From assembly GCF_900639875.1 (NCBI RefSeq), contig NZ_CAAAIA010000002.1, forward strand, positions 186,001-250,000: DNA of 64,000 nt. Direction: 5' to 3'. The stretch's first letter is position 1. Every line of letters starts with the position of its first letter. Made by a program: the position numbers and the translations under genes. Under the pieces are notes generated by a model that saw only the letters and a program-made list of their open reading frames with translations, was not told the origin of the DNA and made no database searches. This DNA comes from Legionella impletisoli. Its GTDB lineage: Bacteria > Pseudomonadota > Gammaproteobacteria > Legionellales > Legionellaceae. Shown here in pieces: positions 24,976 to 35,179 of this stretch.

Positions 24976-27540
24976 ATGCAACAAGTTATCACTAAATTTG
25001 GCGGCACAAGTGTTTCTTCCCGAGAAAACTGGGAGCATATAGCCGCTATAACGCTTAAGCACATTCAAAACGGTTCGCAACCAATAATTGTTTGTTCTGC
25101 CTTAAGCCAAGCATCAAACATGCTTGAAAAAATGGTGGATGCGGCTTTACTCAATGAACACCACACTTTGGAATCTGAGCTCAAAACAAACTATTTTAAT
25201 TTAGCCAAATCATTAGAAGTGAGTTCTGATTTAATTGCAGATGAACTAAACCTCTTGTCGCAATTACTAACTGGTATCGCCCTTCTTAAAGAAGCTCCAG
25301 CAAAAACACGCGCCAAAATCTTAAGCCTTGGCGAATTAATGATGACCCGTCTGGGCCATGCGTTTTTAAACACTAAAAACATCCAAAGCCAGTGGTTTGA
25401 TGCACGTAAAGCCCTAGTTTCAACACCCATCGCTGGAGGCGAAGCCATCAATTATCTTGCAGCACGCTGTGCTGAAAAGCCGAACCCTGGGCTTGCCAAA
25501 GCGTTATTGAATAGCGGCGCTGATGCTATTATCACTCAAGGTTTCATTGCCTCAAACAACGAAGGAGAAACAGTTTTACTTGGGCGTGGCGGTTCAGACA
25601 CATCAGCCGCTTTGCTGGCCGCCATTTTACAAGCAAGTCTTTGTGAAATCTGGACGGATGTACCAGGCATTTACACGGCTAATCCTCATCAGTTACCCCA
25701 CGCAAGGCTTCTTAAGCAGTTAAATTACTATGAAGCACAAGAAATAGCTTCAATGGGAGCAAAAGTACTGCATCCAAATTGTTTACCCCCTGTTCGACGT
25801 GCTGGGATCCCAATGGCGGTAAAATACACTCGAATGCCCGAACACCATGGCACACGCATTTCCCAAGAAAGTGATGATTCGGCCCCTCCCATTAAATCCA
25901 TTTTGGCCAAACATAGTGTTACGCTCATTTCCATAGACACCTTAAATATGTGGCAACAAGTTGGCTTCTTAGCTGATGTGTTTTCGACTTTTAAACAGCA
26001 TGGTTTTTCAGTGGATTTATTGTCTTCTTCTGAATTTAACGTCACTTTGTCCTTAGATGTAAATGCCAAACTTCGTGATCGAAGTGCTTTAGATGCGCTT
26101 ATTAACGATTTAAATCAATTTGGACGTGCCAAAGTGATTGAACCCTGCAGTGCTGTCAGTTTGGTGGGGCATCGCATTCGTACTGTTCTACCGCAACTCG
26201 GACCAACCCTTGAGGTGTTTGAAGCTCAGCAAGTTTATATGATGTCACTCGCTTCAAACGATTTGAATTTGACGTTTGTGGTGGAAGAAGCCCAGGCCGA
26301 TAAGTTATGCCAAAAGTTACATACGTTACTGATTGAAAATAACCCACAAAGTTTCTATTATTCCAAAAGCTGGCATGAAGAGTTTGGGGAGCACAACGAA
26401 CCCTCCCAACAGTGGTGGAAAAAAGAACAGGAGCAGTTATTGTCGATTGCAGCCAAACATTCTCCTTGCTATGTTTACAATCTAGATATTCAAGCCCAAA
26501 AGGCCGAACAATTGCTAAGCGTTCACTCAGTCGATCAATTGTTTTATGCAATCAAAGCCAACCCCCATCCTGCTATATTGCGTACATTACATGATAAAGG
26601 TATCAATTTTGAGTGCGTTTCAATTCATGAGTTAAACCACGTTCTTCTGCAATTTCCTAATTTGGACCGCAAACGGTTATTATTTACCCCTAATTTTTCA
26701 GCTCGCGAAGAGTATGAACATGCAATATCACTAGGTTGTTATATTACGGTTGATAGCTTATACCCTCTTCTGCATTGGCCAGAACTTTTTAAAGAACAAG
26801 ACATTTTAATACGAATTGATCCAGGCGTTGGTGCGGGTCATCATAAATATGTTTGTACCGGAGGAAATGAGTCTAAATTTGGTATTCCTCGTAATAGCTT
26901 AGATAGGGTGCAAGAGCTTACTGAAGCCCATAATATTCGTGTTATTGGATTACATGCTCATTCGGGTAGCGGGATTTTATTTCCCGATCTCTGGCAAGAA
27001 ACTGCCATAATGTTAGCAAAAGAAGCGAAGCGATTTCCGAATGTTACGATCCTTAATTTAGGTGGCGGATTAGGTGTTGTAGAAAAACCTGGCCAACAAC
27101 CATTAGATCTAGCGGCATTGGATGCTTCGTTAAACGCTGTGAAGTCTCAATATTCCAAACTAGTTTTTTGGCTTGAGCCTGGACGATATTTTGTAGCTGA
27201 AAGTGGGGTTATTCTTGCTAAAGTCACGCAATGTAAGGAAAAAGGAAAAGTGCGATTTGTGGGGATTGAAACAGGCATGAACTCTTTGCTTCGTCCTGCT
27301 TTGTATGGCTCTTATCATGAAATTGTAAACTTATCACGACTCGAGGAAGAAAAAACTTCATTTGCTCATATTGTAGGCCCTATCTGTGAGTCTGGCGATA
27401 CACTAGGCCATGATCGCCTCCTTCCAGACACCAAAGAAAAAGATGTTATCTTAATTGCCAATACAGGGGCCTATGGGCATTGCATGAGTTCGAATTACAA
27501 CATGCGTCCACCTGCAGAAGAAGTCGTAATCGGAGCCTAA
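24976..27540 (+). CDS. lysAC: Bifunctional aspartate kinase / diaminopimelate decarboxylase
   Basis: 854 aa from ATG 24976 (GGGA upstream). Residues 1-300 are aspartokinase: ITKFGGTSVSS at the start, GFIASNNEGETVLLGRGGSD near 200, then VLHPNC. An ACT region lies at about 310-450. The second half (about 480-850) is a group IV PLP decarboxylase: Lys527 in YAIKANPHP, HAHSGSGI, LGGGLG, LEPGRYFV, and GPICESGDTLG with the second-active-site Cys. The fusion catalyses the first and last steps of lysine biosynthesis. Such fusions are known in Xanthomonadaceae and Legionella. Followed after 8 bases by the helicase gene, so probably co-transcribed. Confidence 0.92.
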   Translation: MQQVITKFGGTSVSSRENWEHIAAITLKHIQNGSQPIIVCSALSQASNMLEKMVDAALLNEHHTLESELKTNYFNLAKSLEVSSDLIADELNLLSQLLTGIALLKEAPAKTRAKILSLGELMMTRLGHAFLNTKNIQSQWFDARKALVSTPIAGGEAINYLAARCAEKPNPGLAKALLNSGADAIITQGFIASNNEGETVLLGRGGSDTSAALLAAILQASLCEIWTDVPGIYTANPHQLPHARLLKQLNYYEAQEIASMGAKVLHPNCLPPVRRAGIPMAVKYTRMPEHHGTRISQESDDSAPPIKSILAKHSVTLISIDTLNMWQQVGFLADVFSTFKQHGFSVDLLSSSEFNVTLSLDVNAKLRDRSALDALINDLNQFGRAKVIEPCSAVSLVGHRIRTVLPQLGPTLEVFEAQQVYMMSLASNDLNLTFVVEEAQADKLCQKLHTLLIENNPQSFYYSKSWHEEFGEHNEPSQQWWKKEQEQLLSIAAKHSPCYVYNLDIQAQKAEQLLSVHSVDQLFYAIKANPHPAILRTLHDKGINFECVSIHELNHVLLQFPNLDRKRLLFTPNFSAREEYEHAISLGCYITVDSLYPLLHWPELFKEQDILIRIDPGVGAGHHKYVCTGGNESKFGIPRNSLDRVQELTEAHNIRVIGLHAHSGSGILFPDLWQETAIMLAKEAKRFPNVTILNLGGGLGVVEKPGQQPLDLAALDASLNAVKSQYSKLVFWLEPGRYFVAESGVILAKVTQCKEKGKVRFVGIETGMNSLLRPALYGSYHEIVNLSRLEEEKTSFAHIVGPICESGDTLGHDRLLPDTKEKDVILIANTGAYGHCMSSNYNMRPPAEEVVIGA

Positions 27541-27547
27541 GACAAAG

Positions 27548-30500
27548 ATGATATTAAAGGACAGCGATCATCGAATCCTTGCAACCGATCCAAGCCGATC
27601 ATTTATTGTTCAAGCACCCGCTGGATCGGGAAAAACGGAAATTTTAACGCAGCGCTTTTTGCGATTATTGGCCACGGTTCAAGCACCAGAGCAGATCATA
27701 GCTCTCACATTCACGCGCAAAGCTGCTAATGAAATGCGCGAGCGTATTCTAATCGCTTTGCAAAAAGCTGAAAACCAAATTGCCCCTCAATCTGCCCATC
27801 AGCAACGTACGTATGAATATGCTTGTCAAGCGCTAGAGAGAGATAAAACGCTAAACTGGCAACTTGTACAACAACCAAACCGCTTACGTATCTTAACGAT
27901 TGACTCGCTTTGCCAGCGCCTCGTCGAAGCGATCCCTTTGCAAGAAAAACAAGTGCCTTTCGCCACCATTGCAGATAAGCCCCAACAATTTTATACTTTG
28001 GCAGCAAAACAATGTCTGGACTTTGCCTTGCAACATTCGGCTTATCATGAGCCCTTAAAGCAGCTACTCCACCACTTAGATAATCAGCCACAAAAATTAC
28101 TTCATATTTTTGCTGAACTCTTGGCCAATCGCGATCAATGGTTAGGGCCAATTCATCAAGCCAAATTCCAGAATAAAGAAGCGTTCGAACAAGCACTTGA
28201 ATGGATTGAAGAGCATGAATTAACGAGATTTTATCAGAGCTTACCCTTAAGTATCTGGGATGAATTAATAACTTTAGTGCAAAAGCTTGCAAAACTTGAA
28301 ACCGCTCCTTTGTGCATTCAAGAACATTTCGGACAAACAAACCAGGTTAAAAAATTCAATCGCCATAACGCAGCCGGGCTTGCTTCTCTCTTGTTAACCA
28401 CGCAAGGAACTTTTCGCAAACGCTTTGATCACCATGTGGGCTTAAAAAAAGGCGTTTGCACGCCTTCGCTGTATCAGGATTTAAAATCAGGCAGTGAAGC
28501 GTTATTTGAAACATTACATGATCATCCTGATTTTTTAGATGCTCTAAAACGCGTTCAAAACTTGCCTGCTCCACAATACGATGAGCATCAATGGGCCGTT
28601 TTACAGGCTTTATTTGCTCTTTTACCCATTTTAGCCGCTCACTTACAGCTGGTATTTAATGAAGCCAATAAATTGGATTTTTCAGCGATTTCACAACAAG
28701 CGATTTTAGCGCTTGGGGCTGAAGAAGAACCGACTGATTTAGCTTTATACCTCGATCATCAAATCCATCATTTATTAGTTGATGAATTTCAAGATACCTC
28801 CATTCAGCAATTTGAATTATTAGAAAAGCTGGTGAAAGAATGGTTACCCGGAGACGGTAAAACATTATTTGTTGTCGGTGATCCTATGCAATCCATTTAT
28901 CGCTTTCGCTCGGCTGAGGTGGGGTTGTTTCTTAGAGCCCAACAAGTTGGAATTGGCCCCGTTAAACTGACCGCGTTGGAATTAACCTGTAATTTTCGCT
29001 CCACAGCTACGGTGGTTGAATGGATCAATGATTCGTTTCAAAGCGTTTTTCCAAAAACAGACGACATTGAATCAGGTGCTGTAAAATTTTATCCCTCAGA
29101 AAAAACGCAGCCTCCCGTTACACATAGCTTCATCAAAACATGGCAATATTCCACGCCTATTGAAGAAGCACGCGCTGTGGTGGCAACGGCAAAAGCTGAA
29201 TTAGAAACACATACAACAGAAAACATTGCCATTTTAGTTCGCTCTAGGACGCAGCTCAAACACATTGTGCGTTTACTACGCGAAGAGCAAATTCCATTCC
29301 AAGGAATTGATATTGACCCCCTAGCTAATTTATCGCATTTACGGGATGTTTGGTCATTAACCCAGTCTTTATTGATGCCCGCAAATCGCCTGGCGTGGCT
29401 TTCGTTTTTACGAAGTCCGTGGTGTGGAATATCGCTGAAAGATTTACATCATTTAGCGATTTTTGCTAAATCAAAAAGTATTTTCTATGCCTTATCTCAA
29501 GTCGATGTGATTACAGCTCTGAGCACTGAGGGTAAAACACGTTGCAAATTTATTTATCAAGTTATGGATCACGCCTTAAACACACGTTATCAATATCCGT
29601 TAGTGGAATGGATTACTACAACGCTTGTTAATCTACACCAAACGAGTTTATTAACTGAAGAAGAACAAGCCGATCTTGAACAGTTTTGGTACTTAATCAA
29701 TCAATTTGAAGCGCATGGTCAAATCAGTAACTGGGAGCAATTTGCAGAAGAATTTAATAAACTTTATTCACAACAAGTCACTCCTTCACGATTGCAAATC
29801 ATGACCATACATAAATCAAAGGGACTTGAATTTGATGCGGTGATTCTACCTGGCTTAAGCTCTAAGTCCCAAACGCCTGACAAACCTTTATTACGCTGGT
29901 TAAAATTACCGACGAAAGAACGCGATCTCTTACTTATATCTCCCATGAAGGCGCTGCATCAAGATGTATGTTTAGTTTATGATTACTTACAACAGTTAGA
30001 CTATGAAAAAGATAGGTATGAAACCCAAAGACTTTTATATGTTGCAGTAACCCGTTCCAAGAAAAGACTTTATCTTCTGGATCATGAAAAAAGCATTCCA
30101 AAAGGGTCTTTTCGTCATCTCTTACAGCATGTGTCTTTTGAAGAACAAGTCGCAATCGACGATAGGACTGCCTCCAGTGATTCTATCATGGAATTACCGA
30201 AGTTATATCAGTTACCCATTGAGTATTATCGACACGAACTAGAACCCAGCGAAAACCCCTATAGTAATCTGCGCCTAAATGAATCATTAAACACGGCTCG
30301 CTTAATTGGCATCGCTGCCCATGAACTACTGCAATGGATTTGTACCAATCACCCCTCCAGCAGCGAAGTAGTACCATGGTCCATTCTCACTCATTATTTT
30401 GCAAGCCATGGGTTTTCTCATGATGAAACAACGTCGATATTAACCCCCATAAAAAACCAAATTTGTCGTCTTTTTAATGAGCCAGTTGGTCAATGGCTTA

Positions 30501-30802
30501 TTTCTAAACATGAGGAAGAACAAAATGAGTATGAATTAATGGTTATAGACGGTGAAGAAACGACAACTAAGATAATCGATAGAACATTCCTAGAAAATGG
30601 CAAGCGGTGGGTCATTGATTTTAAAACTGGGCTTGAAGATTCAACTTCTATCAACAAGCACAAAGAACAAGTGAATCATTATGCCCATATTTTAACTACT
30701 CGTTTTCAAGAGCCCATTGAATGTGGTTTATACTATTTAACCAGCGGCCATTGGATTTCTTGGAATTTTCCTAGTTCGCTACTCCAGAGCGATTTATCCT
30801 AA
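27548..30802 (+). CDS. UvrD-family helicase with RecB nuclease domain (AddA-like)
   Basis: 1084 aa. Helicase motif I APAGSGKTEILTQRFLRL (about residues 23-40), motif Ia ALTFTRKAANEMRERI, motif II VDEFQDTS, motif III GDPMQSIYRFRSA, motif V/VI MTIHKSKGLEFDAVILPGL and RLLYVAVTRSKKRLYLL. The C-terminus has the RecB-type nuclease signatures GIAAHELLQWI, DRTF...WVIDFKTG and QVNHYAHIL. The double-domain plan is that of AddA/RecB subunits, which resect double-strand ends. No AddB/RecC partner is visible; it may lie elsewhere. Directly after lysAC. Confidence 0.9.
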   Translation: MILKDSDHRILATDPSRSFIVQAPAGSGKTEILTQRFLRLLATVQAPEQIIALTFTRKAANEMRERILIALQKAENQIAPQSAHQQRTYEYACQALERDKTLNWQLVQQPNRLRILTIDSLCQRLVEAIPLQEKQVPFATIADKPQQFYTLAAKQCLDFALQHSAYHEPLKQLLHHLDNQPQKLLHIFAELLANRDQWLGPIHQAKFQNKEAFEQALEWIEEHELTRFYQSLPLSIWDELITLVQKLAKLETAPLCIQEHFGQTNQVKKFNRHNAAGLASLLLTTQGTFRKRFDHHVGLKKGVCTPSLYQDLKSGSEALFETLHDHPDFLDALKRVQNLPAPQYDEHQWAVLQALFALLPILAAHLQLVFNEANKLDFSAISQQAILALGAEEEPTDLALYLDHQIHHLLVDEFQDTSIQQFELLEKLVKEWLPGDGKTLFVVGDPMQSIYRFRSAEVGLFLRAQQVGIGPVKLTALELTCNFRSTATVVEWINDSFQSVFPKTDDIESGAVKFYPSEKTQPPVTHSFIKTWQYSTPIEEARAVVATAKAELETHTTENIAILVRSRTQLKHIVRLLREEQIPFQGIDIDPLANLSHLRDVWSLTQSLLMPANRLAWLSFLRSPWCGISLKDLHHLAIFAKSKSIFYALSQVDVITALSTEGKTRCKFIYQVMDHALNTRYQYPLVEWITTTLVNLHQTSLLTEEEQADLEQFWYLINQFEAHGQISNWEQFAEEFNKLYSQQVTPSRLQIMTIHKSKGLEFDAVILPGLSSKSQTPDKPLLRWLKLPTKERDLLLISPMKALHQDVCLVYDYLQQLDYEKDRYETQRLLYVAVTRSKKRLYLLDHEKSIPKGSFRHLLQHVSFEEQVAIDDRTASSDSIMELPKLYQLPIEYYRHELEPSENPYSNLRLNESLNTARLIGIAAHELLQWICTNHPSSSEVVPWSILTHYFASHGFSHDETTSILTPIKNQICRLFNEPVGQWLISKHEEEQNEYELMVIDGEETTTKIIDRTFLENGKRWVIDFKTGLEDSTSINKHKEQVNHYAHILTTRFQEPIECGLYYLTSGHWISWNFPSSLLQSDLS

Positions 30803-30983
30803 ATTCGGCGATTGAATCGTCCCCAAGAGCGCTCACGAACATCTGAACATAGGTAAATTATCTGGGCAGCTCATGTTTTTTAAGTTAATATCTTGTGTTT
30901 TACGGCAGCATAAAATAAGACTTTAGTTCATGAGTTTAGTAAAACTGCCTTCCTAAGCCACTCGAATATATTTGCTAGGTAAC

Positions 30984-32828
30984 ATGGGTTTACATTCCGT
31001 TAAAAACGATCGTCAGGAATCACAAATTCATCGCTTTCGACTAAGCCTCATGGTGGCTTTTTTAGTTGTTTTATCTTGTATTTTAATCTTACGTCTAGCT
31101 TATTTACAGCTCTCAGAATACAAACGCTATGCGACACTCTCGCTTAAAAATCAGATGAGTATTCTTCCCATCGCGCCTCCTCGTGGAATCATCTTAGATC
31201 GCAATGGGGTCATTTTGGCGGATAATGTGCCCGTTTACGTATTGGAAATTGTCCCTGAACGAGTAAAAAATCTTTCTTTGACGCTCACAAAATTACAAAC
31301 GCTACTTCCATCCATTACGGAAGAGGATATTGAAAACTTCAAGCACGCCCAGAGCCAGAATCGTTCATTTACCCCAATTCCTCTTAAACTAAAATTATCG
31401 CAAGAAGACGTTGCGATTTTTGCGAGTAATCAATTTCAATTTCCAGGGGTAAGCATTAAAGCTCGGCTCATGCGTTATTATCCATTAGGTGAAATGACCG
31501 CACATATTGTAGGGTACGTTGGGCGAATCAATGAAAAAGAATTACAACAAGTTGATCCAACCAACTATCGCGCCACCAACTTTATTGGTAAAACAGGAAT
31601 TGAGAGGTTTTATGAAAATGTGTTGCACGGACAAGTAGGTTATCAGCAGGTTGAAACGGATGTTAGTGGCCGTACTTTGCGAGTACTTAGCAAACAAAAC
31701 CCTGTTTCGGGTGAAAAAATGTACCTCACCCTCGATGCCAGATTGCAAGAAGCTGCTTATAATGCCCTTATGGGTAAACGCGGTGCCGTAGTAGCTATGA
31801 GTACCCAGAATGGTGATGTTTTAGCGATGGTAAGCTCGCCTAGTTTTGATCCCAATTTATTTGTTAATGGCATTGGAAAAAAAGACTATCAGCAGCTAGC
31901 TAACGCCTCTGATAAGCCCTTGTATAATCGCGCTGTTCGAGGACTTTATCCCCCCGCTTCAACAGTTAAACCATTCATTGCTTTAGCTGGACTTGATAAA
32001 GGTGTTGTAACGCCAAGTACGAAAATTTTTGATCCTGGCTGGTATCGTCTTCCTGGAGTTAGTCATAAGTATCGTGATTGGAAACGTGTAGGCCATGGGA
32101 TTATCAGTTTAAAGAAAGCGATTATGGTGTCTTGCGACACTTATTTTTACCAATTGGGTAATAAATTAGGCATATCTGCGATTGAAGACATTCTGATGCA
32201 ATTTGGCTTTGGCCAATCAACACATATTGATTTATTCGAAGAATTGCCCGGAATTGTTCCAGGTCCAGGATGGAAAAAGCGAAGTCGTGGTGTAGTCTGG
32301 TATCCAGGAGATACCATTATTACCTCTATTGGGCAAGGGTTTATGTTGGCTACTCCCTTACAGCTAGCCAACGCAACCGCCGCTATGAGTTCCAAGGGCA
32401 GACGATTCCGACCGCATTTATTAAGCAAATCTATGCGCGATCACGGCGATGTGCATTATTATAAGCCTCTGGAAGAATACCCCATTCTACTAAAAGATAA
32501 TAACAACTGGTCCATAATCGCCGAGGCCATGCAAGGTGTAGTCACTCCCGGTGGCACCGGCCATCGGTTTGGACATCATGCACCTTATACAGTTGCAGCT
32601 AAAACAGGAACAGCGCAAGTATTTAGCGGCAACCAATACGAGAAAAAACGTTATCAGGAGATCCCAGAAGCATTAAGAGACCATTCCCTATTTATTGCCT
32701 TTGCACCGGTGGAAAAACCTGAAATTGCCATTGCGGTTTTGGTTGAGAATGATTTTGTTGCTTCACTCGTTGCTCGTAAAGTATTGGATGTTTATTTTGA
32801 ATTAACTCAATCTACTGAAACTTCATGA
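30984..32828 (+). CDS. mrdA: Penicillin-binding protein 2 (elongasome transpeptidase)
   Basis: 614 aa from ATG 30984; the TTG at 30972 is less likely. One N-terminal membrane span (LMVAFLVVLSCILILRLAYLQL), a pedestal with APPRGIILDRNGVILADN, and a transpeptidase domain with Ser326-Thr-Val-Lys329 in PASTVKPF, SCD in place of SxN, and AAKTGTAQVF as the KTG box. It cross-links peptidoglycan during rod-shaped growth together with RodA, which follows with an ATGA overlap. Length normal. Confidence 0.95.
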   Translation: MGLHSVKNDRQESQIHRFRLSLMVAFLVVLSCILILRLAYLQLSEYKRYATLSLKNQMSILPIAPPRGIILDRNGVILADNVPVYVLEIVPERVKNLSLTLTKLQTLLPSITEEDIENFKHAQSQNRSFTPIPLKLKLSQEDVAIFASNQFQFPGVSIKARLMRYYPLGEMTAHIVGYVGRINEKELQQVDPTNYRATNFIGKTGIERFYENVLHGQVGYQQVETDVSGRTLRVLSKQNPVSGEKMYLTLDARLQEAAYNALMGKRGAVVAMSTQNGDVLAMVSSPSFDPNLFVNGIGKKDYQQLANASDKPLYNRAVRGLYPPASTVKPFIALAGLDKGVVTPSTKIFDPGWYRLPGVSHKYRDWKRVGHGIISLKKAIMVSCDTYFYQLGNKLGISAIEDILMQFGFGQSTHIDLFEELPGIVPGPGWKKRSRGVVWYPGDTIITSIGQGFMLATPLQLANATAAMSSKGRRFRPHLLSKSMRDHGDVHYYKPLEEYPILLKDNNNWSIIAEAMQGVVTPGGTGHRFGHHAPYTVAAKTGTAQVFSGNQYEKKRYQEIPEALRDHSLFIAFAPVEKPEIAIAVLVENDFVASLVARKVLDVYFELTQSTETS

Positions 32829-33940
32829 ATATAAATACCGCTAGACCCATTTACCGATTTACTCCCAAAGCACTGCATGTGGATTGGCCATTGTTAGGGT
32901 TGATTTTTTTATTGGTCTTACTAGGACTTATTATTTTATACAGTGCCTCCAACGAAAACATAGGGATGCTTATTCGTCAATCCTTAAGACTGTTGGTTGC
33001 TTTTGGCGTGATGATGGTGTTTGCTTTTATCCCACCACATAAATATAAGTTATGGACTCCCTGGATTTATGGATTTGGACTCGCCTTGCTGATTGCCGTG
33101 ATTGGCATGGGAAAAATTGGAAAAGGCGCTCAACGTTGGCTTGATTTAGGCCTTTTCCGATTCCAACCTTCTGAAGTGATGAAACTTGCCGTTCCCATGA
33201 TGACAGCCTGGTATTTCGATCGTAACGCTTTCCCTCTTAGCTTAAAAATGCTCTGCTATTCTGCCTTAATTATTTTTATTCCAGCCTTACTCATCGCAAA
33301 ACAACCTGATTTGGGTACTGCAATCATGGTAATTTTTGCTGGATTATCGGTGGTATTCTTAGCCGGCATTTCGATCAAAATTATTTTGTTTTTATTAGCT
33401 GCTATTGGAGGTGCTGCACCTTTTCTTTGGCATATTTTGCATGACTATCAAAAACAAAGAATCATCACTTTTTTAAATCCAGAAAATGATCCTTTAGGGG
33501 CAGGTTATCATATCATCCAATCTAAAATTGCTATAGGCTCGGGCGGTGCAATTGGAAAAGGCTGGTTAGAGGGAAGTCAGTCTCATTTAAATTTTCTACC
33601 AGAACATGCCACCGATTTTATCTTTGCCGTCAGTGGAGAAGAGTTCGGGTTTGTTGGCGGTGTTATCATCATTTTGTTAGTCATTTTGATCTCTTTAAGA
33701 GGTTTGCACATCGCAAGACACGCTCAAACAACCTTCACCCGTTTACTTGCAGCGAGCCTTTCCATAACGTTCTTCTTATCTGCTTTCGTAAACATTGGTA
33801 TGGTGATGGGCTTAATTCCTGTGGTGGGTGTGCCGCTGCCATTAGTCAGTTATGGCGGTACCGCGATGGTAACATTCCTAGCCGGATTTGGAATTTTGAT
33901 GTCCATAGGCACGCATCGAATTTTATTTAATGCCTTATAA
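32825..33940 (+). CDS. mrdB: Rod-shape SEDS glycosyltransferase RodA
   Basis: 371 aa, start overlapping the mrdA stop by four bases. About ten membrane spans. SEDS signatures: LYSASN in TM1, KGAQRWLDLGLFRFQPSEVMKLAV, AKQPDLGTAIMV, GSQSHLNFLPEHATDFIFAVSGEEFGF with the catalytic Asp region, and VGVPLPLVSYGGTAMVTFLAGFGILMS at the end. RodA polymerises glycan strands from lipid II as partner of PBP2. Two-gene mrdAB operon. Confidence 0.96.
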   Translation: MNINTARPIYRFTPKALHVDWPLLGLIFLLVLLGLIILYSASNENIGMLIRQSLRLLVAFGVMMVFAFIPPHKYKLWTPWIYGFGLALLIAVIGMGKIGKGAQRWLDLGLFRFQPSEVMKLAVPMMTAWYFDRNAFPLSLKMLCYSALIIFIPALLIAKQPDLGTAIMVIFAGLSVVFLAGISIKIILFLLAAIGGAAPFLWHILHDYQKQRIITFLNPENDPLGAGYHIIQSKIAIGSGGAIGKGWLEGSQSHLNFLPEHATDFIFAVSGEEFGFVGGVIIILLVILISLRGLHIARHAQTTFTRLLAASLSITFFLSAFVNIGMVMGLIPVVGVPLPLVSYGGTAMVTFLAGFGILMSIGTHRILFNAL

Positions 33941-33973
33941 ATATAGAATACAACGGAGATGTGTTTTAAATCG

Positions 33974-34549
33974 TTACTCCTCTACTTCTTCCATTTGATT
34001 TAATGCAGCAGAAACTGGCGTAAATCCCTTACGATGAATGGTGCACGGCCCAAGTTTCATTAAAGCTTCTTGATGCTGAGGAGTTGCATAACCCTTATGC
34101 CTAGCAAACCCATAACCAGGAAAATGAAGATCCATTTTTTCCATTTCTTCATCGCGATGCACTTTAGCTAATATCGAAGCAGCACTGATTTCACAAATCA
34201 GATCATCGCCCTTCACAATAGGATAACAAGGCATTTTCACATTGGGTATGTGAATTCCATCCACTAACACTTTATCTGGAACAAACGCTAAATTCTCAAT
34301 CGCGCGTTTCATCGCCAATAACGTTGCATGATGTATATTTAATTCATTAATTTCTTCAACCTCTGCACGCCCATAAGCATAACAAACCGCCTTTTCTTTG
34401 ATTTCAGCAGCCAGAAGTTTACGTTTTAATTCGGGTAGTTTTTTGGAGTCCTTTACCCCTTCAATTGGGTCGTTTAAGATAACAGCAGCCGCAATAACTG
34501 GACCTGCTAAGGGGCCTCGCCCTACTTCATCAACACCCGCTATATACAT
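33974..34549 (-). CDS. rnhB: Ribonuclease HII
   Basis: 191 aa, ATG 34549. Begins [21 protein letters not shown] with the DEGxGxxxG-type active site (Asp7, Glu8), then [13 protein letters not shown] (third Asp), and a KVHRDEEME helix. It cuts RNA in RNA:DNA hybrids, removing misincorporated ribonucleotides. Length normal for the family (190-215 aa). Apparently monocistronic. Confidence 0.95.
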   Translation of the reverse strand: MYIAGVDEVGRGPLAGPVIAAAVILNDPIEGVKDSKKLPELKRKLLAAEIKEKAVCYAYGRAEVEEINELNIHHATLLAMKRAIENLAFVPDKVLVDGIHIPNVKMPCYPIVKGDDLICEISAASILAKVHRDEEMEKMDLHFPGYGFARHKGYATPQHQEALMKLGPCTIHRKGFTPVSAALNQMEEVEE

Positions 34550-34731
34550 GCGATTTCCTATTTTTCTTATTTAACGAAAATCGAGCATAATACTTTGAAA
34601 TTCTGATTTTTCCAATAAGCTGACTACAAATGCTAGTTAAATTCCAAATTTAATATACCTCTACTTTGCACAATCATCTTGTTAAAAAGTTCTATAATTT
34701 AATTAGGAATAACATTCTCAAGGAGATAACA

Positions 34732-34986
34732 ATGAATCGCTTAAAAATGAGCCCGTTAGCATTGGGTCTGTCTTTAGGAATTTTTTGGGGGGTATCCATT
34801 TTATTATTTGGCCTGATGGCCTATTTTTTCACATTTGGTGAAGTCTTTGTCAATGCGATTGGAGCCATTTATATTGGATATGAACCAACAATAATAGGAA
34901 GCTTTATTGGAGGGATTATTGGATTTATTGATGCGTTTATATGTGGGTTGATTATAGCCTGGCTGTATAACTTGTTTGTAAAGTAA
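34732..34986 (+). CDS. Small membrane protein (bacteriophage-holin-like family)
   Basis: 84 aa from ATG 34732, with AAGGAGAT seven bases upstream; the longer frame from 34666 is rejected. Two or three hydrophobic spans: LALGLSLGIFWGVSILLFGLMAYFF, then YIGYEPTIIGSFIGGIIGFIDAFICGLIIAWLYNLF. It matches, from memory, the small family annotated 'bacteriophage holin' in many proteobacteria, whose members mostly do not sit in prophages. No phage genes are near. Function unknown. Confidence 0.65.
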   Translation: MNRLKMSPLALGLSLGIFWGVSILLFGLMAYFFTFGEVFVNAIGAIYIGYEPTIIGSFIGGIIGFIDAFICGLIIAWLYNLFVK

Positions 34987-34991
34987 CGTGA

Positions 34992-35127
34992 GTTCGACAT
35001 AAAAGTCATTTATGACTTTTGTGTCGCTAAACGAACGTTATCCCGTAAAAAAGCAAGGCTTTTTATACGGGATCCATTCAAAGTTCGACATAAAAGTCAT
35101 TTATGACTTTTGTGTCGCTAAACGAAC
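34992..35127. repeat. Two identical 45-bp palindromes flanking a third hairpin
   Basis: The 45-base unit at 34992-35036 (begins GTTCGACATAAAAGTCATT, ends AACGAAC) is repeated without change at 35083-35127. Its core AAAAGTCATttATGACTTTT is a near-perfect hairpin. Between them, 35040-35073 holds ATCCCGTA-AAAAAGC-aag-GCTTTTT-a-TACGGGAT, a long stem related to the module at 4441. No coding. Confidence 0.85.
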
Positions 35128-35147
35128 TAAGTGGTGGTGTTCCTCTT

Positions 35148-35179
35148 GTTCGATATAAACATTTTTGTTTATATCGAAC
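35148..35179. repeat. Perfect 32-bp palindrome overlapping the MFS stop codon
   Basis: GTTCGATATAAACA-tttt-TGTTTATATCGAAC: 14-base perfect arms with a 4-base loop. The stop codon of the MFS gene (35169-35171, minus strand) lies inside. The same GTTCGATAT...ATATCGAAC ends occur at 4496-4535 and 43912-43951, so this is one family with different cores. It may serve as a terminator for the MFS gene. Confidence 0.8.

Noticed and set aside
34732..34986. Holin-like gene as evidence of a prophage
   Set aside because: No integrase, lysin, structural phage genes or att-like repeats nearby; the family is common outside phages.
34992..35179. Tandem palindromes as a CRISPR array
   Set aside because: Units are palindromic with related, not unique, sequence between them, and no cas genes are present.
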